A program made the position numbers and the translations under genes. DNA of 64,000 nt from Pseudomonas sp. R-28-1W-6 (GTDB lineage: Bacteria > Pseudomonadota > Gammaproteobacteria > Pseudomonadales > Pseudomonadaceae). The notes below the pieces were generated by a model. It ran no database searches. It was not told where the DNA came from and saw only the letters and a list, made by a program, of their open reading frames with translations. Positions within the stretch are counted from its first letter, which is position 1. Each line of letters begins with the position of its first letter. Positions 38,892 to 47,826 of this stretch are shown in pieces. Location: positions 102,046 through 166,045 of the forward strand of contig NZ_WELK01000007.1 of NCBI RefSeq assembly GCF_009799925.1. The letters run 5' to 3'.

Positions 38892-39173
38892 TCAGTCCTG
38901 GCGGCTGGTCACTTCCAGCAGGTGGTAGCCGAACTGGGTTTTCACCGGGCCCTGCACCACGTTGAGCGGCGCGCTGAACACCACGGTGTCGAATTCCTTG
39001 ACCATCTGCCCCGGGCCGAAGGAACCGAGGTCGCCGCCCTGGCGGCTGGACGGGCAGGTGGAGTTGTCTTTGGCGACCTGGGCGAAGTCGGCGCCGGCTT
39101 CGATCGCGGCTTTCAGTTCGTTGCACTTGGCTTCAGTGGCAACCAGGATATGACGGGCAGTAGCGCGGGCCAT
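38892..39173 (-). CDS. ppiC: Parvulin-type peptidyl-prolyl isomerase
   Basis: A 93-residue protein that is a single parvulin domain: ARHILVATEAKCNELK, GADFAQVAKDNSTCPS, QGGDLGSFGPGQMVKEFD and TQFGYHLLEV. No signal peptide, so it is cytoplasmic. It isomerises bonds before proline. Length and sequence match E. coli PpiC. Confidence 0.96.
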   Translation of the reverse strand: MARATARHILVATEAKCNELKAAIEAGADFAQVAKDNSTCPSSRQGGDLGSFGPGQMVKEFDTVVFSAPLNVVQGPVKTQFGYHLLEVTSRQD

Positions 39174-39585
39174 GGGGTGTTACTCCTTTTTGAGAAGGTG
39201 CAGAGCCTAGCGCAATTGCCTGGCATAGCAAACGCCGTACGCCCAGTGGCGGGGCGGGCGGCGCCTTCCGTCCGGTAACCTGGCCCCCTGCCTTGCGAGG
39301 GTGGCCGGGCTCTTCTAGCGTCCAATCAGCGCGTGGCCCTGCCTCGCGCATGTTCAGGGAGATGGATGGCTATGGACCGGCCCGCGCCACCGGCCGCCAG
39401 CGGCGGCAACCTCCAGCCTGGCTTCGCGCCTTTCCACTTCCTGTCCGTACCCTCCGGTGCCATATCGGCGTGCAGATTTTCGCCAACCGGGCGAGCCAGT
39501 GCCGCCAGTTGCCTACAAGCCTGACTGCTGTCCGTTGCCCGAAGGCGATTCGGGCGCCCGATGCTCTGTTATAGGGAGATAACCC
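39174..39585. other. 412-base region without a gene
   Basis: Between ppiC and the large secreted-protein gene. Open frames here are short and lack ribosome sites or family features. No repeat was recognised. The last bases (GGGAGATAA) form the ribosome site of the next gene. Confidence 0.5.
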
Positions 39586-40986
39586 ATGACTCGACTGTTT
39601 ACCTGCGCCCGCAGTTCGCTGCTGGCCGTGCTGTTGCTGGTCGCCACCCAGCAGCCCGTTGTGGCGGCCCAGGCCGCCACGCCGGTGTGCAACGCCAGCG
39701 CCAGCTGGATCAGCAGCCCCAACCCGCCCAGCGAAATACCCAACGGCAGCAACGCGCAGTTCTGCGATTTCTACCAGTTCAGCTGGCAGTGGTTCCTCCA
39801 GCTGGTCAGCCCCTCCACGACCACAGCCAGCCTGCGCAATTTTCAGGTGTCTGCGAACTTCCCCGTGCTGCAGGCCAGCGGCCAGGACTCCTGCGCCGCC
39901 AACGCACCGCCGGTGGCCATGTTCGTACGGGTCGAGAAGCCCCAGGGCGGCGGCACGCCCTTTGTCCTGCCGAAGCGCACCGGCCAGGCGGGCGGCGGCG
40001 ACAGCATCTTCGACCAGGACGGTAACGTGGTCTTCTATGACATCCGCTTCAGCCGCAACCTGTGCGACGTCGGCGCGGTGCAGGCGGCGCAGAACTTCCC
40101 GGCCGGTACCTTCGAACTCAAGTCGGCCTGGCGCATCATCACCGCGGCGGAGCAGCCCAACTACTTCTGGATGGAGGCGGACGTGGACGGCGTGCCGGGC
40201 AACGAGCTGCTGGGGCTGATCGGCCTGCACATGGTCACCGCCACCCAGCTGCACCCGGAGATGATCTGGGTGACCTTCGAGCACCGCAGCAACGTGCCGG
40301 AATGTGCCAACCCCGGCACCGCGCCGGCGGCCGGCTGGTCCTTCACCAGCCCGACCTGCGCTGCCCAGCTACCCAGCATGCAGGGCACCTGTACCTTCAA
40401 CACCGCCGCGCCGAGCACCGGCCTGACCGGCACGCCCAGCGAGATCTGTCGGGTCTTCCATGACGCCAGCGACCCGCAGGACCATGAGGGCAGCGACAAC
40501 ATCGCCATCATCGACGGCCTGAATGCGCAGATGCAGGGCTTCCTGGCCGCGCTGGGCAACGACGACCCGATGGCCGTATGGCAGAACTACATGATGGTGG
40601 GCGCGCTCTGGCAGAACGATGTCACCCAGCCGTCGTCGATCGTCTCCAACCAGCGCGGTTCGATGCGCCTGGCCAACGCAGTGATGGAAACCACCTTCCA
40701 GAACGTCGACCTCACGTCCTCGTTCGTCTCCAACTGCTTCGGCTGCCACAACTTCGCCGGCTCGAAGACCAGCAACACCCTGCCGTCCTCGGCATTCAGC
40801 CACATCTTCGACGACATCATGCTGGGCCAGTGCAAGGCCACGGACGTGCAGGCCGGGCCCATCTGGAACAACGCCGACGCCCAGCAGAAGTGTGTGCAGA
40901 CCTGTGAGAACAAGGGCGGCTGGAACGGCAACTGGACGACCACGGTGCCGGGGCAGATGTCCGTGTGCGGCTGCTGCGGGGGCTGA
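39586..40986 (+). CDS. Secreted protein with CXXCH motif and mannan-binding-type C-terminus
   Basis: A 466-residue exported protein with signal peptide ending PVVAAQA. A large cysteine-containing region of no recognised family follows. Residues 384-388 read CFGCH, a c-type heme attachment motif. The last 50 residues (GPIWNNADAQQKCVQTC, GGWNGNWTT, MSVCGCCG) match the pattern of the mannan-binding MVL-type domain (PF12151). GGGAGATAA precedes the start. One heme motif plus a sugar-binding-type domain suggests a periplasmic or surface redox or adhesive protein, but function is unknown. Confidence 0.72.
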   Translation: MTRLFTCARSSLLAVLLLVATQQPVVAAQAATPVCNASASWISSPNPPSEIPNGSNAQFCDFYQFSWQWFLQLVSPSTTTASLRNFQVSANFPVLQASGQDSCAANAPPVAMFVRVEKPQGGGTPFVLPKRTGQAGGGDSIFDQDGNVVFYDIRFSRNLCDVGAVQAAQNFPAGTFELKSAWRIITAAEQPNYFWMEADVDGVPGNELLGLIGLHMVTATQLHPEMIWVTFEHRSNVPECANPGTAPAAGWSFTSPTCAAQLPSMQGTCTFNTAAPSTGLTGTPSEICRVFHDASDPQDHEGSDNIAIIDGLNAQMQGFLAALGNDDPMAVWQNYMMVGALWQNDVTQPSSIVSNQRGSMRLANAVMETTFQNVDLTSSFVSNCFGCHNFAGSKTSNTLPSSAFSHIFDDIMLGQCKATDVQAGPIWNNADAQQKCVQTCENKGGWNGNWTTTVPGQMSVCGCCGG

Positions 40987-41580
40987 GGCTCGCGGTGTCA
41001 TGGCGGCCCGGCCCCACCGTGGGCCGGTGCTCGCCGCCAGGGGGCATACCGCGTCGGTGTGGGCGCGGGAACGCCCTGGAGCTCGCGTTGGCCCATCGAG
41101 CGGCGAGGGCGCCGCCGATCTTCTTCTCGTGGGCGGCTTGGCTGCCTTTCTGGTGCCTGGGCTGGTTGTCGATCTGCTGCCCGGTGCGGGTCGGATCAGG
41201 CCTTGCTTGGCTGCCTCTTCCCGGGTGCTCTGCACCAGCCCGGTCGGCAGCTCGTCTGCCGATTCGTTGAGGGCAGGGCGCACACGAAGAGCAGGTGCAT
41301 CCAGGTGGTCAGCGCTTCCTGCTTCTGTACGCGCCCGCGCATCTCCCTCGGCTCGGCTCGGCCTTGCCGCCCGGCAGCATGAAGGCCCGGGTACCGCGCT
41401 TGCGCACCGGCACCAGGCGGCCGGCCTCATCGAACAGGCCGGTCGCGACGATATTCAAGATGGTTGTGGTCCTGCTTCGGTCATCGGTGGCGGTGACAAA
41501 TCGTAATTCTGTCCCTCTGCGGGCTCCGCAAATGCGTGAAATCGCGCATCATGGGCGCAGTCTGCCCGAGGGAGTCGTTC
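40987..41580. other. 594-base region, degraded sequence
   Basis: No intact gene. The minus strand holds a fragment of a Nudix hydrolase (listed separately) and other short frames of coding-like composition interrupted by stops. It looks like a decaying locus. Confidence 0.55.
41354..41473 (-). pseudogene. Nudix hydrolase N-terminal remnant
   Basis: The minus strand reads ILNIVATGLFDEAGRLVPVR, then KRGTRAFMLPGGKAEP, which is the opening of a Nudix hydrolase up to the glycine loop. The Nudix box that should follow is missing and the frame soon runs out. No start codon fits. Probably the residue of a deleted gene. Confidence 0.6.
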
Positions 41581-42432
41581 ATGCGCGTCAGCTCATCCAT
41601 TCTGCGTTTCGCCACCTTGTCGCTGGGGCTGCTGTGCGCCGCCGTTGCCGGTGCGGCCGAGGAGGCGCAGCTGATCGAGTCGATCAACGCCTACCGCAGC
41701 CAGGTGCAGCGCTGCGCCGGCCAGGCCTCGGCGGAGCTGCCGCCGCTGGCCGCCGACCCGCGCCTGGTGCTGCCGGCTACCGGTAGTGCCGACCTGCAGG
41801 GCGCGCTGGCCCGCGCCAGCTACCCGATGGTCAACGTGCAGGCCGTCAGCCTGTCCGGCCCGCGCGATGCGCAGGCGGCCATGCAGGCGCTGCGCGAGAG
41901 CTTCTGCCAGGTGCTGCTCGACCCGCAGTTCGTCGATATCGGCGTGAGCCGCCTGGACCGCGACTGGCGCATCGTCCTGGCGCGCCCGCTGCTCGGCGGC
42001 AAACTGGGCGACTGGCAGGCCGAGGGGCAAAAGCTGCTGGAACAGATCAATGCTGCTCGCGCCCAGGCGCGCCAGTGTGGCGGCCAGCCCTTCGCCGCCG
42101 CCGCGCCGCTGGCCTGGAACGCCACCCTGGGGGCGACGGCCGAGGGCCACAGCCGGGCGATGGCCAACGGCAACTTCTTCGACCACCGCGACCGCGACGG
42201 CCGCACCCCGGGCGATCGCGCCGAACTGGCCGGCTACGGCGGCCAGCGCATCGGCGAGAACATCGCCGCCGGGCTGGACACCACGCGCAAGGTGGTCGAC
42301 GGCTGGCTGGCCAGCCCCGGCCATTGCGCCAACCTGATGGCCGCGCAATTCAGCGAGCTGGGCGCGGCCTATGCGGTCGACCCGAAGAGCGATGCGGGGA
42401 TCTACTGGACGGCGCTGTTCGGCGCGCCGTGA
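41581..42432 (+). CDS. Secreted CAP-domain protein
   Basis: A 283-residue protein with a signal peptide ending VAGA. An N-terminal region of about 125 residues of unknown fold is followed by a CAP (SCP/PR1) domain from about residue 150: LEQINAARAQARQCG, HSRAMANGNFFDHRDRDG, GENIAAG and WLASPGHCANLM. CAP proteins are extracytoplasmic and bind lipids or other small molecules. GGGAG precedes the ATG. Confidence 0.9.
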   Translation: MRVSSSILRFATLSLGLLCAAVAGAAEEAQLIESINAYRSQVQRCAGQASAELPPLAADPRLVLPATGSADLQGALARASYPMVNVQAVSLSGPRDAQAAMQALRESFCQVLLDPQFVDIGVSRLDRDWRIVLARPLLGGKLGDWQAEGQKLLEQINAARAQARQCGGQPFAAAAPLAWNATLGATAEGHSRAMANGNFFDHRDRDGRTPGDRAELAGYGGQRIGENIAAGLDTTRKVVDGWLASPGHCANLMAAQFSELGAAYAVDPKSDAGIYWTALFGAP

Positions 42433-43001
42433 GCCTCGGGCGGACGCTGGTAGCGCGCTAGCCGAGGTGTTCGGCGCCCTGATTGTCCCTCGCTGGGCGA
42501 GTGTTGCTCCTGGCGCCGGCTCTCGGCGGGCAAGTGGCTGAACACCCGCTTGAGCCCGTTGTGGCCGATGGAGCGGATCACTCCCTCCTGCTGGTGGTCG
42601 CGCAGCGTCGGTGCCGGCAGCCCGCAGCCGTCAGAGCTTGCCGATATCCCTCTCCTTTGCGCTTTTCCCGCCGGCTGGTGTATGTGCACTGCCGAACAGA
42701 TGCGCCGAGCAGGTCGCTCGTATGATCAGCACAAGCGCACTCTAAGAGCCTGTTCAACGGCTCGAAAATCAGACTCCCAGCCTTAGCCCATCGGTGGAAA
42801 CTGCTGCGCAGTTTCCCGCCTACGCGCACCGGCAAGCGTTGTAGGGGATAGCGCTCTGCTTATCCCTGACGGCGGCTCGGAGAGAACCAGGGCAAGACAG
42901 CGAGCCGGCTCTAAACATGGCAGAGGCTGGTTCAAGGCTTGGTATGGCGCCGCGAAACAGGCGGCGCGCATGACCATTTCTCACTTGAGGAGGTCTGCAT
43001 C
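42433..43001. other. 569-base region with palindromes
   Basis: No convincing gene. At 42792-42812 there is a GGAAACTGC-TGC-GCAGTTTCC hairpin inside an intergenic motif of a kind common in Pseudomonas. Near 42744-42755 AAGAGCCTGTTC resembles one end of the nested-palindrome elements. The strong GAGGAGG ribosome site of the next gene ends the region. Confidence 0.55.
42792..42812. repeat. Intergenic hairpin
   Basis: GGAAACTGC, three bases, GCAGTTTCC: a perfect 9-bp stem. It lies in the gene-free region before the peptidoglycan-binding protein gene. Confidence 0.6.
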
Positions 43002-44642
43002 ATGTTCGTTTTGCGCAATGCTCCGCTCTATGCCGCACTGCTGTTCGGTTTCTCCCTGTCTCCCGTCGTCTCGGGCCTGGCGCTCGCGCAATCCGAACCA
43101 TGGCAGTACCCCACGGGGGCGGGCATGCTACTGGCCCAGGCCGCTTCCGGCACCGTGCTGGAGATCCAGCGTGAGCTGAACCAGCGCGGCTATAGCGCGG
43201 GCCCTGCGGACGGTTTGATGGGCGGCCGCACGCGTGAGGCGATCCAGGCCTACCAGCGCGAGCAGGACCTGCTGGTGGACGGGCAGGCCAGTGCAGCCCT
43301 GTTGTCCCATCTGCGCAGCACCGCTCGCAGCCGGGCACCCGCCGCGCCGCCGCCCGTTTCTGCGACACAGCCGGTCGGCGAGATCCAGGAAGCGCTACGC
43401 AGTCTCGGCTACCCGGTCGGGCGCTCGTCCGAGCGGCTCACCGACGAGATCCGTGCCGCCATCCGCAGCTACGAGTCCGACCACGGTTTGCTGATGTCCG
43501 GCGAGCCGAGCGCCGAACTGCTGCGACATATGCGCGGGCGCGTGGCTGCGGCCCCCAGCGCTAGCGAGGTCGATGCCAACACCCTGGCGCGGATTCAGGC
43601 CGAACTGCGCCTGCGTGGCTACTCGGTGCCCCTGGTCAGCGGCCGGATGGATACCCAGACCCGCCAGGCCATCCGCGAATACCAGCAGGGCCAGGGCGCA
43701 CCGGCAACCGGTGAGCCCAGCCTCAAGCTGCTCGAAGAACTGCGCTCGGCCAGCGCCGAGCCGGCGCCCACGGTCGCCAGCCGGGAGCAGCGGGCGGCGG
43801 CACAACGGGCCCTGAATGCCCGCGGCTACGATGCCGGCCCGCCGGATGGCGTGCTCGGGCCGCGCAGCCGGGTGGCGATCCAGAAATTCCAGACCAGCAA
43901 TAACCTCAGCCCGACCGGTGAACTGAGCAGCGCCACGCTGGAGCTCCTCGGTATCGACGCTGCCGTCACGGCGCCGCCACCGGTGGCGGTCAAGTCGTAC
44001 CGGTTGCGGGTGCGGGACGACTTCACCGATGGTGATTACGCCCGCAACCCGACCTGGCGCATCACCGCCGGGCGCTTCGAGGTGCGCGATGGCGGCTTGA
44101 ATTCGGCGGTTAGCCCGCCTCCAGACAATGGCGAAAACAAGGCCCGCCAGGCGCTCGGTGACCTGTTGAAAGAGCAGTTCGGCTTAGCCCTTCCGGGGCA
44201 AGCGGTGCAGGCGGCACAGGCTAACGCAGCAGCCTATCTGCCGCTCTCGATCGGCCAGGAGTTCCGCATCAGCATGGCGCTATCCGGTTTTACCGATGCG
44301 CTCAGTCAGATCGATCTGGGCCCTTATCAGGGCGACAACCTCAACCACGGTTACCGGCTCAACTATCGCGCCAACCAGCCACGCTCATTGCAGCTTGTCG
44401 TCGTCAACGAAAAGGGCAGCACGGCGATTGCCAGTGCAGCGGGGCCGCGCCTCGACAGCGGCGGGCCGCACCAGTTGGTCTGGCAGCGTGACAGTGCCGG
44501 GCGGATGACGGTGAGCCAGGGCGACGAAGTGCTGATCGATGTCGTCGACCAGAACCTGGCCGGCAATTTCGACGGCTTCTCGCTGATCAATGCGGGCGGC
44601 GACTGGACCCTGCATGAGGTGATCGTCGAGGACCGTCGCTAG
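43002..44642 (+). CDS. Secreted protein with four peptidoglycan-binding domains
   Basis: A 546-residue exported protein with signal peptide ending GLALA. Four PG_binding_1-like repeats follow at about 48-103, 126-178, 190-243 and 266-320, each with the pattern IQxxLxxxGYxxG...AIxxYQ..., ending in a leucine pair. The C-terminal 215 residues (from about VKSYRLRVRDDF) look like a jelly-roll, concanavalin/laminin-G-type fold. A GAGGAGG site precedes the ATG. Likely a cell-wall-bound protein; no catalytic domain is visible. Confidence 0.82.
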   Translation: MFVLRNAPLYAALLFGFSLSPVVSGLALAQSEPWQYPTGAGMLLAQAASGTVLEIQRELNQRGYSAGPADGLMGGRTREAIQAYQREQDLLVDGQASAALLSHLRSTARSRAPAAPPPVSATQPVGEIQEALRSLGYPVGRSSERLTDEIRAAIRSYESDHGLLMSGEPSAELLRHMRGRVAAAPSASEVDANTLARIQAELRLRGYSVPLVSGRMDTQTRQAIREYQQGQGAPATGEPSLKLLEELRSASAEPAPTVASREQRAAAQRALNARGYDAGPPDGVLGPRSRVAIQKFQTSNNLSPTGELSSATLELLGIDAAVTAPPPVAVKSYRLRVRDDFTDGDYARNPTWRITAGRFEVRDGGLNSAVSPPPDNGENKARQALGDLLKEQFGLALPGQAVQAAQANAAAYLPLSIGQEFRISMALSGFTDALSQIDLGPYQGDNLNHGYRLNYRANQPRSLQLVVVNEKGSTAIASAAGPRLDSGGPHQLVWQRDSAGRMTVSQGDEVLIDVVDQNLAGNFDGFSLINAGGDWTLHEVIVEDRR

Positions 44643-44875
44643 TCATGGGGTGCCTGCTCAGGCTTCGGCGTGCCGAACGGGAGCGAGGGTGCGCCTGATC
44701 GTGCGCTGCTGGGTGCGGGTTCTGTGTCGACGCGGCCCTAGCAGGCAAGCGCCATCAGCAACATGCGCGGGTAGGGCGCGCTTATGCGGGGGGAGACGCT
44801 GGGCCGTCGAAGGCGGCATTCCCACGCGGCGCGTGGGAAGGACCAGTGAATGGAGGCACCGGTTCGCCTCTCGCG
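44643..44875. other. Intergenic region with a palindrome
   Basis: 233 bases without a gene. It contains TTCCCACGC-GGC-GCGTGGGAA at 44819-44839. Confidence 0.6.
44819..44839. repeat. TTCCCACGC palindrome 1
   Basis: TTCCCACGC, GGC, GCGTGGGAA: perfect 9-bp stem. Related hairpins lie at 45326 and 47481. Confidence 0.75.
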
Positions 44876-45148
44876 TTACTCGGCGGTGGTCGGGTCTATG
44901 GTGGCTTTGACCTGCGAGATCCGGTCTGCCGGGAAACCGCCGCGCTCGGCGTGCTCGCGCACCAGCTGTTCATTGTCGGCGATGTACACGCAGTACACCT
45001 TGTCGTCCGTGACATAGCTGTGCTGCCACTGCACCTTCGGCGCCATCGTGCTCAACACCGAGCAGGACTTCTGGGAGATGGCGTGCAGTTCGGCGGCACT
45101 GAGTTTTCCTGCGCCGGGGATGTCACGTTCGATCACGTATTTAGGCAT
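44876..45148 (-). CDS. DUF4242-like small protein
   Basis: A 90-residue protein beginning MPKYVIERDIPGAGKLSAAE, with WQHSYVTDDKVYCVYIADN in the middle. This is the ferredoxin-like pattern of DUF4242 (SCO4226-type, reported to bind nickel). Conserved His and Cys are present. Cytoplasmic. Function in this organism is unknown. Confidence 0.85.
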   Translation of the reverse strand: MPKYVIERDIPGAGKLSAAELHAISQKSCSVLSTMAPKVQWQHSYVTDDKVYCVYIADNEQLVREHAERGGFPADRISQVKATIDPTTAE

Positions 45149-45325
45149 GGCAAGAACTCCGTAAAGAACTCTGGATAGTTCAACACCCCCCCGCCACAGC
45201 TTAGCAGTCGAGCATGGCCGGGGCGGCGCCGCGCGCCACCGTTGATCGCATGGGCGGTTGATTGGGTGGCGTGTCCAGGACGGAATGACTCCGCGCTCGC
45301 ATCGGGCCGGGCTGGGGTATCCGAT

Positions 45326-45350
45326 AGCTCCCACGCGGAACGTGGGAGCT
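45326..45350. repeat. TTCCCACGC-type palindrome 2
   Basis: AGCTCCCACG, loop CGGAA, CGTGGGAGCT: perfect 10-bp stem. It lies ten bases beyond the stop of the lipoprotein gene and could act as its terminator. Confidence 0.72.
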
Positions 45351-45359
45351 ATGGTTTGT

Positions 45360-45716
45360 CTAATCGGCGTAGATCTTCTCGCCGGTGGTGAGGTTTTCCG
45401 TGCCGATGAAGGTGTTGCTGGGGACGAAGGCGATGGGCGCGATGTCGCCTTCTACCGCGGCATACTTGGCCAGGTAGTAGTAGACGATATCGCAGCGTTG
45501 CACGCGGATGTCCTGAGTCAGCGAGCTGATGGGGGCGCGCCAGGTCGTCGGCTCTTCCCGGCAGTCGCCGCTTATCAGCTCCGAGTCTTCGACAGCCATG
45601 CGCTCCGCCTTCATTACGGCTTTCATCAGCTGCGTCTCGATGAGCGTTTTCTCCGAGGTTTCACAGCCTGCGGTCAGCAGCAGGAGCGCGGCCAGTAGCG
45701 AAATCCTTTTCGTCAT
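45360..45716 (-). CDS. Small lipoprotein of unknown function
   Basis: A 118-residue protein with signal sequence and lipobox LTAGC (Cys18). The mature part includes GDCREEPTTWRAP and VQRCDIVYYYLAKY; two further cysteines may form a disulfide. No family recognised. Likely periplasmic and membrane-anchored. Confidence 0.75.
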   Translation of the reverse strand: MTKRISLLAALLLLTAGCETSEKTLIETQLMKAVMKAERMAVEDSELISGDCREEPTTWRAPISSLTQDIRVQRCDIVYYYLAKYAAVEGDIAPIAFVPSNTFIGTENLTTGEKIYAD

Positions 45717-45804
45717 GATGGTCCTTTGGGGATCTGGATTGGGTCGGGTAGGTTGAAGCAGTGTGATCGTTCCCGTGCGGAGGACGCGTGGCAGCAATCA
45801 CACT

Positions 45805-46485
45805 TTATGCGCGGCGCTCGTCCACCAGCGCCTGGGCCTGACGGGCCATCTGGTCGAGCAGGCGGTCGCGCTTCTTCTCCGCCTCGCTCATGGCCTTGTT
45901 GCCGTGCTGCTTGAGCAGATAGGCGTGGATCTGCCGGACTTCCTTGGACTGGAAGATGGGCCCCAGGTCCTGGACCGCGACCATGCCGTTCGAGCCGTGG
46001 TCCCGGGTGTTCATCAGCACCTGCGTGCCGCGCGCCGCCAGTACCTGAAAGCCCATGGCCTCGAAGACCGGCACCTTGCTTGCCACGCAGGCCAGTTCGG
46101 CGTGGGGGTGACGGGTGGTCATCTGCTGCAGCATGGCGCGGGCAATGCCGTGGCGGCGCTGGCCGGCCTGCACGGCCATGTAGGCCAGGGTGCAGGCCTC
46201 GGGGGCGTCCTTGACCGGCAGGTAGAGGGCGAAGCCGAGCACCTGGGAAGGGTCCTGGTCAGCCAGGGCCAGGATCAGCCGCGCGCGGGTATCCAGGCTC
46301 GCGTCCATGGCCTGCAGATACAGGTGCACCTCGTAGCCGATCACGTACTGGTACAGCTGGTAGAGCGGATTGCTGGGCGTCAGCGACACAGGGCTGATGT
46401 CGCTGAAGTAGTCCACCACCATCTGCAACACCTGGCTTTTCAGCGATTCGGGTGGCGGGTTGTCCAGCTGTACAAGGGTGAACAT
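45805..46485 (-). CDS. GNAT-family acetyltransferase
   Basis: A 226-residue protein. The acetyl-CoA loop is VQAGQRRHGIARAML near residue 122, preceded by a beta strand ending TLAYMAV. A C-terminal extension of about 60 residues is charged and helical (QIHAYLLKQHGNKAMSEAEK). The acceptor substrate is unknown. ATG at MFTLVQ chosen from the GNAT fold start; longer in-frame starts exist. Confidence 0.88.
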   Translation of the reverse strand: MFTLVQLDNPPPESLKSQVLQMVVDYFSDISPVSLTPSNPLYQLYQYVIGYEVHLYLQAMDASLDTRARLILALADQDPSQVLGFALYLPVKDAPEACTLAYMAVQAGQRRHGIARAMLQQMTTRHPHAELACVASKVPVFEAMGFQVLAARGTQVLMNTRDHGSNGMVAVQDLGPIFQSKEVRQIHAYLLKQHGNKAMSEAEKKRDRLLDQMARQAQALVDERRA

Positions 46486-46800
46486 CGAAAGTCTGGCTCC
46501 GGGCATCGGTAAGGGCGGCATTGTAACGCCCGCGCGGATGATCGTTGCCCACGCTCGAGTGGCAATGCAGCCAGTGGCGCTCCGCGTCACGCAGCCCAGC
46601 GGGCGCCCCCGATCAAGCCGGTCTGCCCCGCGCAGCGGCGTAGGGTGGGAAACCGCGGGGCGTTCGCCAGCGTGGATATCCGGCTACTTGCAGCGCGGCA
46701 GCGGTCAGCGGGTGTTCGCTACCGAACAGACCAGGGGCCACTGCTGCGCACAATCTGGCTACAGGCAGATGCGAGCCGGACACCGATTGGAGATACCGAC
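46486..46800. other. 315-base region, no gene
   Basis: Contains a degraded GATCGTTGCCCACGCTCGAG-type palindrome at about 46539-46567. Otherwise nothing recognised until GGAG before the small membrane-protein gene. Confidence 0.5.
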
Positions 46801-46947
46801 ATGCTCATGACGATCGCGATTATCTTGTTAGTTCTGTGGGCGCTGGGACTGGTTTCGTCCTACACCCTGGGTGGGCTCATCCACATCCTCCTGGTCGTGG
46901 CGATCGTGGTGTTTCTGGTCCAGTTCCTTCAAGGGCGCCGAAGCTGA
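46801..46947 (+). CDS. lmo0937-family small membrane protein
   Basis: A 48-residue protein with two hydrophobic segments (about 4-22 and 25-43) ending QFLQGRRS. This is the pattern of the tiny lmo0937/DUF5670 family. GGAG lies ten bases upstream. Function unknown. Confidence 0.85.
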   Translation: MLMTIAIILLVLWALGLVSSYTLGGLIHILLVVAIVVFLVQFLQGRRS

Positions 46948-47156
46948 TGCGCACAGCACCTTGAGTCGCCGGATGGCCTCGCGCGGGCAGCGGATGCTGC
47001 TCGATGCCGGCCGGGCGGCTGCTCGGTGGCTCGTCACGGGTGGCCCGTCATGGGCTCGGCGTACAGAAATGACCCAGCCGCTGAGGCTGCTTCTCGCGAG
47101 TATTCCCGGCCCTAGCGTTTGCCCTGTACCGCACTCACAGCGCAGGAGATTCATAG

Positions 47157-47453
47157 ATGGCTACTCACGTTACCCACTTCATGGCCGACGGGCATCTGGC
47201 CTGCGGCCGCCACGGCGACACATTGACCTCGACCACGGAAGTGGCGCGGGTGAAATGTCGCAACTGCCGTGGCACCGAAGCCTTCCAGGAGGCTCGTAGA
47301 GTCGGCCGCAACGCGGCGCGCAGAGCCGCGCGGCAAGCCGTCAAGGCCTCTCACGAAGCCTGCAAGTGGCGCGGCGCCTGGTTGCAGAGGCTCACCGACA
47401 TGCCGGGGCTGCAGCGCCTGCCAAGAGGATTCAAAGGCCAACCCTACGTCTAG
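47157..47453 (+). CDS. Small protein with Cys/His cluster
   Basis: A 98-residue protein. The N-terminal part FMADGHLACGRHG followed by VKCRNCRG provides Cys/His ligands for a possible zinc ribbon. The C-terminal half is very basic (RRVGRNAARRAARQAVKASHE). CAGGAGA precedes the ATG. Likely nucleic-acid-binding; no function known. Confidence 0.65.
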   Translation: MATHVTHFMADGHLACGRHGDTLTSTTEVARVKCRNCRGTEAFQEARRVGRNAARRAARQAVKASHEACKWRGAWLQRLTDMPGLQRLPRGFKGQPYV

Positions 47454-47480
47454 CAGAGATAGAGCTGCATCCATTCTGAT

Positions 47481-47511
47481 GATCGTTCCCACGCAGAGCG
47501 TGGGAACGATC
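47481..47511. repeat. TTCCCACGC palindrome 3
   Basis: GATCGTTCCCACGC, AGA, GCGTGGGAACGATC: perfect 14-bp stem. Confidence 0.85.
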
Positions 47512-47546
47512 AATAGCGGCTTTAGCCGCGAAGCTTTTGCTCTTCC

Positions 47547-47611
47547 GTAGGGTGCGCTGAGCGCACCAGGGGCATTGTTGCGGGGTTCGTGGTGCGCACG
47601 GCGCACCCTAC
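47547..47611. repeat. Inverted GTAGGGTGCGCC element, copy 3
   Basis: Arms GTAGGGTGCGCTGAGCGCAC and GTGCGCACGGCGCACCCTAC. The left arm has two changes against copy 1 that keep its own inner GTGCGC/GCGCAC pairing. Confidence 0.85.
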
Positions 47612-47782
47612 GGCGACCACCCAACCATCGCGAACTCTCAAGCAACTCGGGGCCCGAACCCCGTCAGGAGGCCGAGCGGAGGTGCTGTGGAGAGGGGCAT
47701 TTGGCATGGATGCCAAATGAGGAACGATGGGCCAGGGATGGCCCTTCGTGACGACCCTCGGAACAGCGCCGGAGCGAGGGGA

Positions 47783-47799
47783 GTCTGGCGTAGCCAGAC
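47783..47799. repeat. Small hairpin
   Basis: GTCTGGC, GTA, GCCAGAC: perfect 7-bp stem in the hairpin-rich region. Confidence 0.6.
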
Positions 47800-47826
47800 C
47801 CGGATGTCGGGCGCGTTTTCTCTTTG

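Noticed and set aside
39293..39574. A 93-codon plus-strand frame before the heme/lectin gene
   Set aside because: No ribosome site, atypical composition and no recognisable motif; treated as non-coding.
42402..42689. A 95-codon minus-strand frame after the CAP gene
   Set aside because: It overlaps the end of the CAP gene, has no ribosome site and shows no family features.
42744..42755. AAGAGCCTGTTC as a fourth copy of the nested-palindrome element
   Set aside because: Only about 12 bases of one end match; no internal stem or opposite end was found nearby. It may be a remnant or chance.
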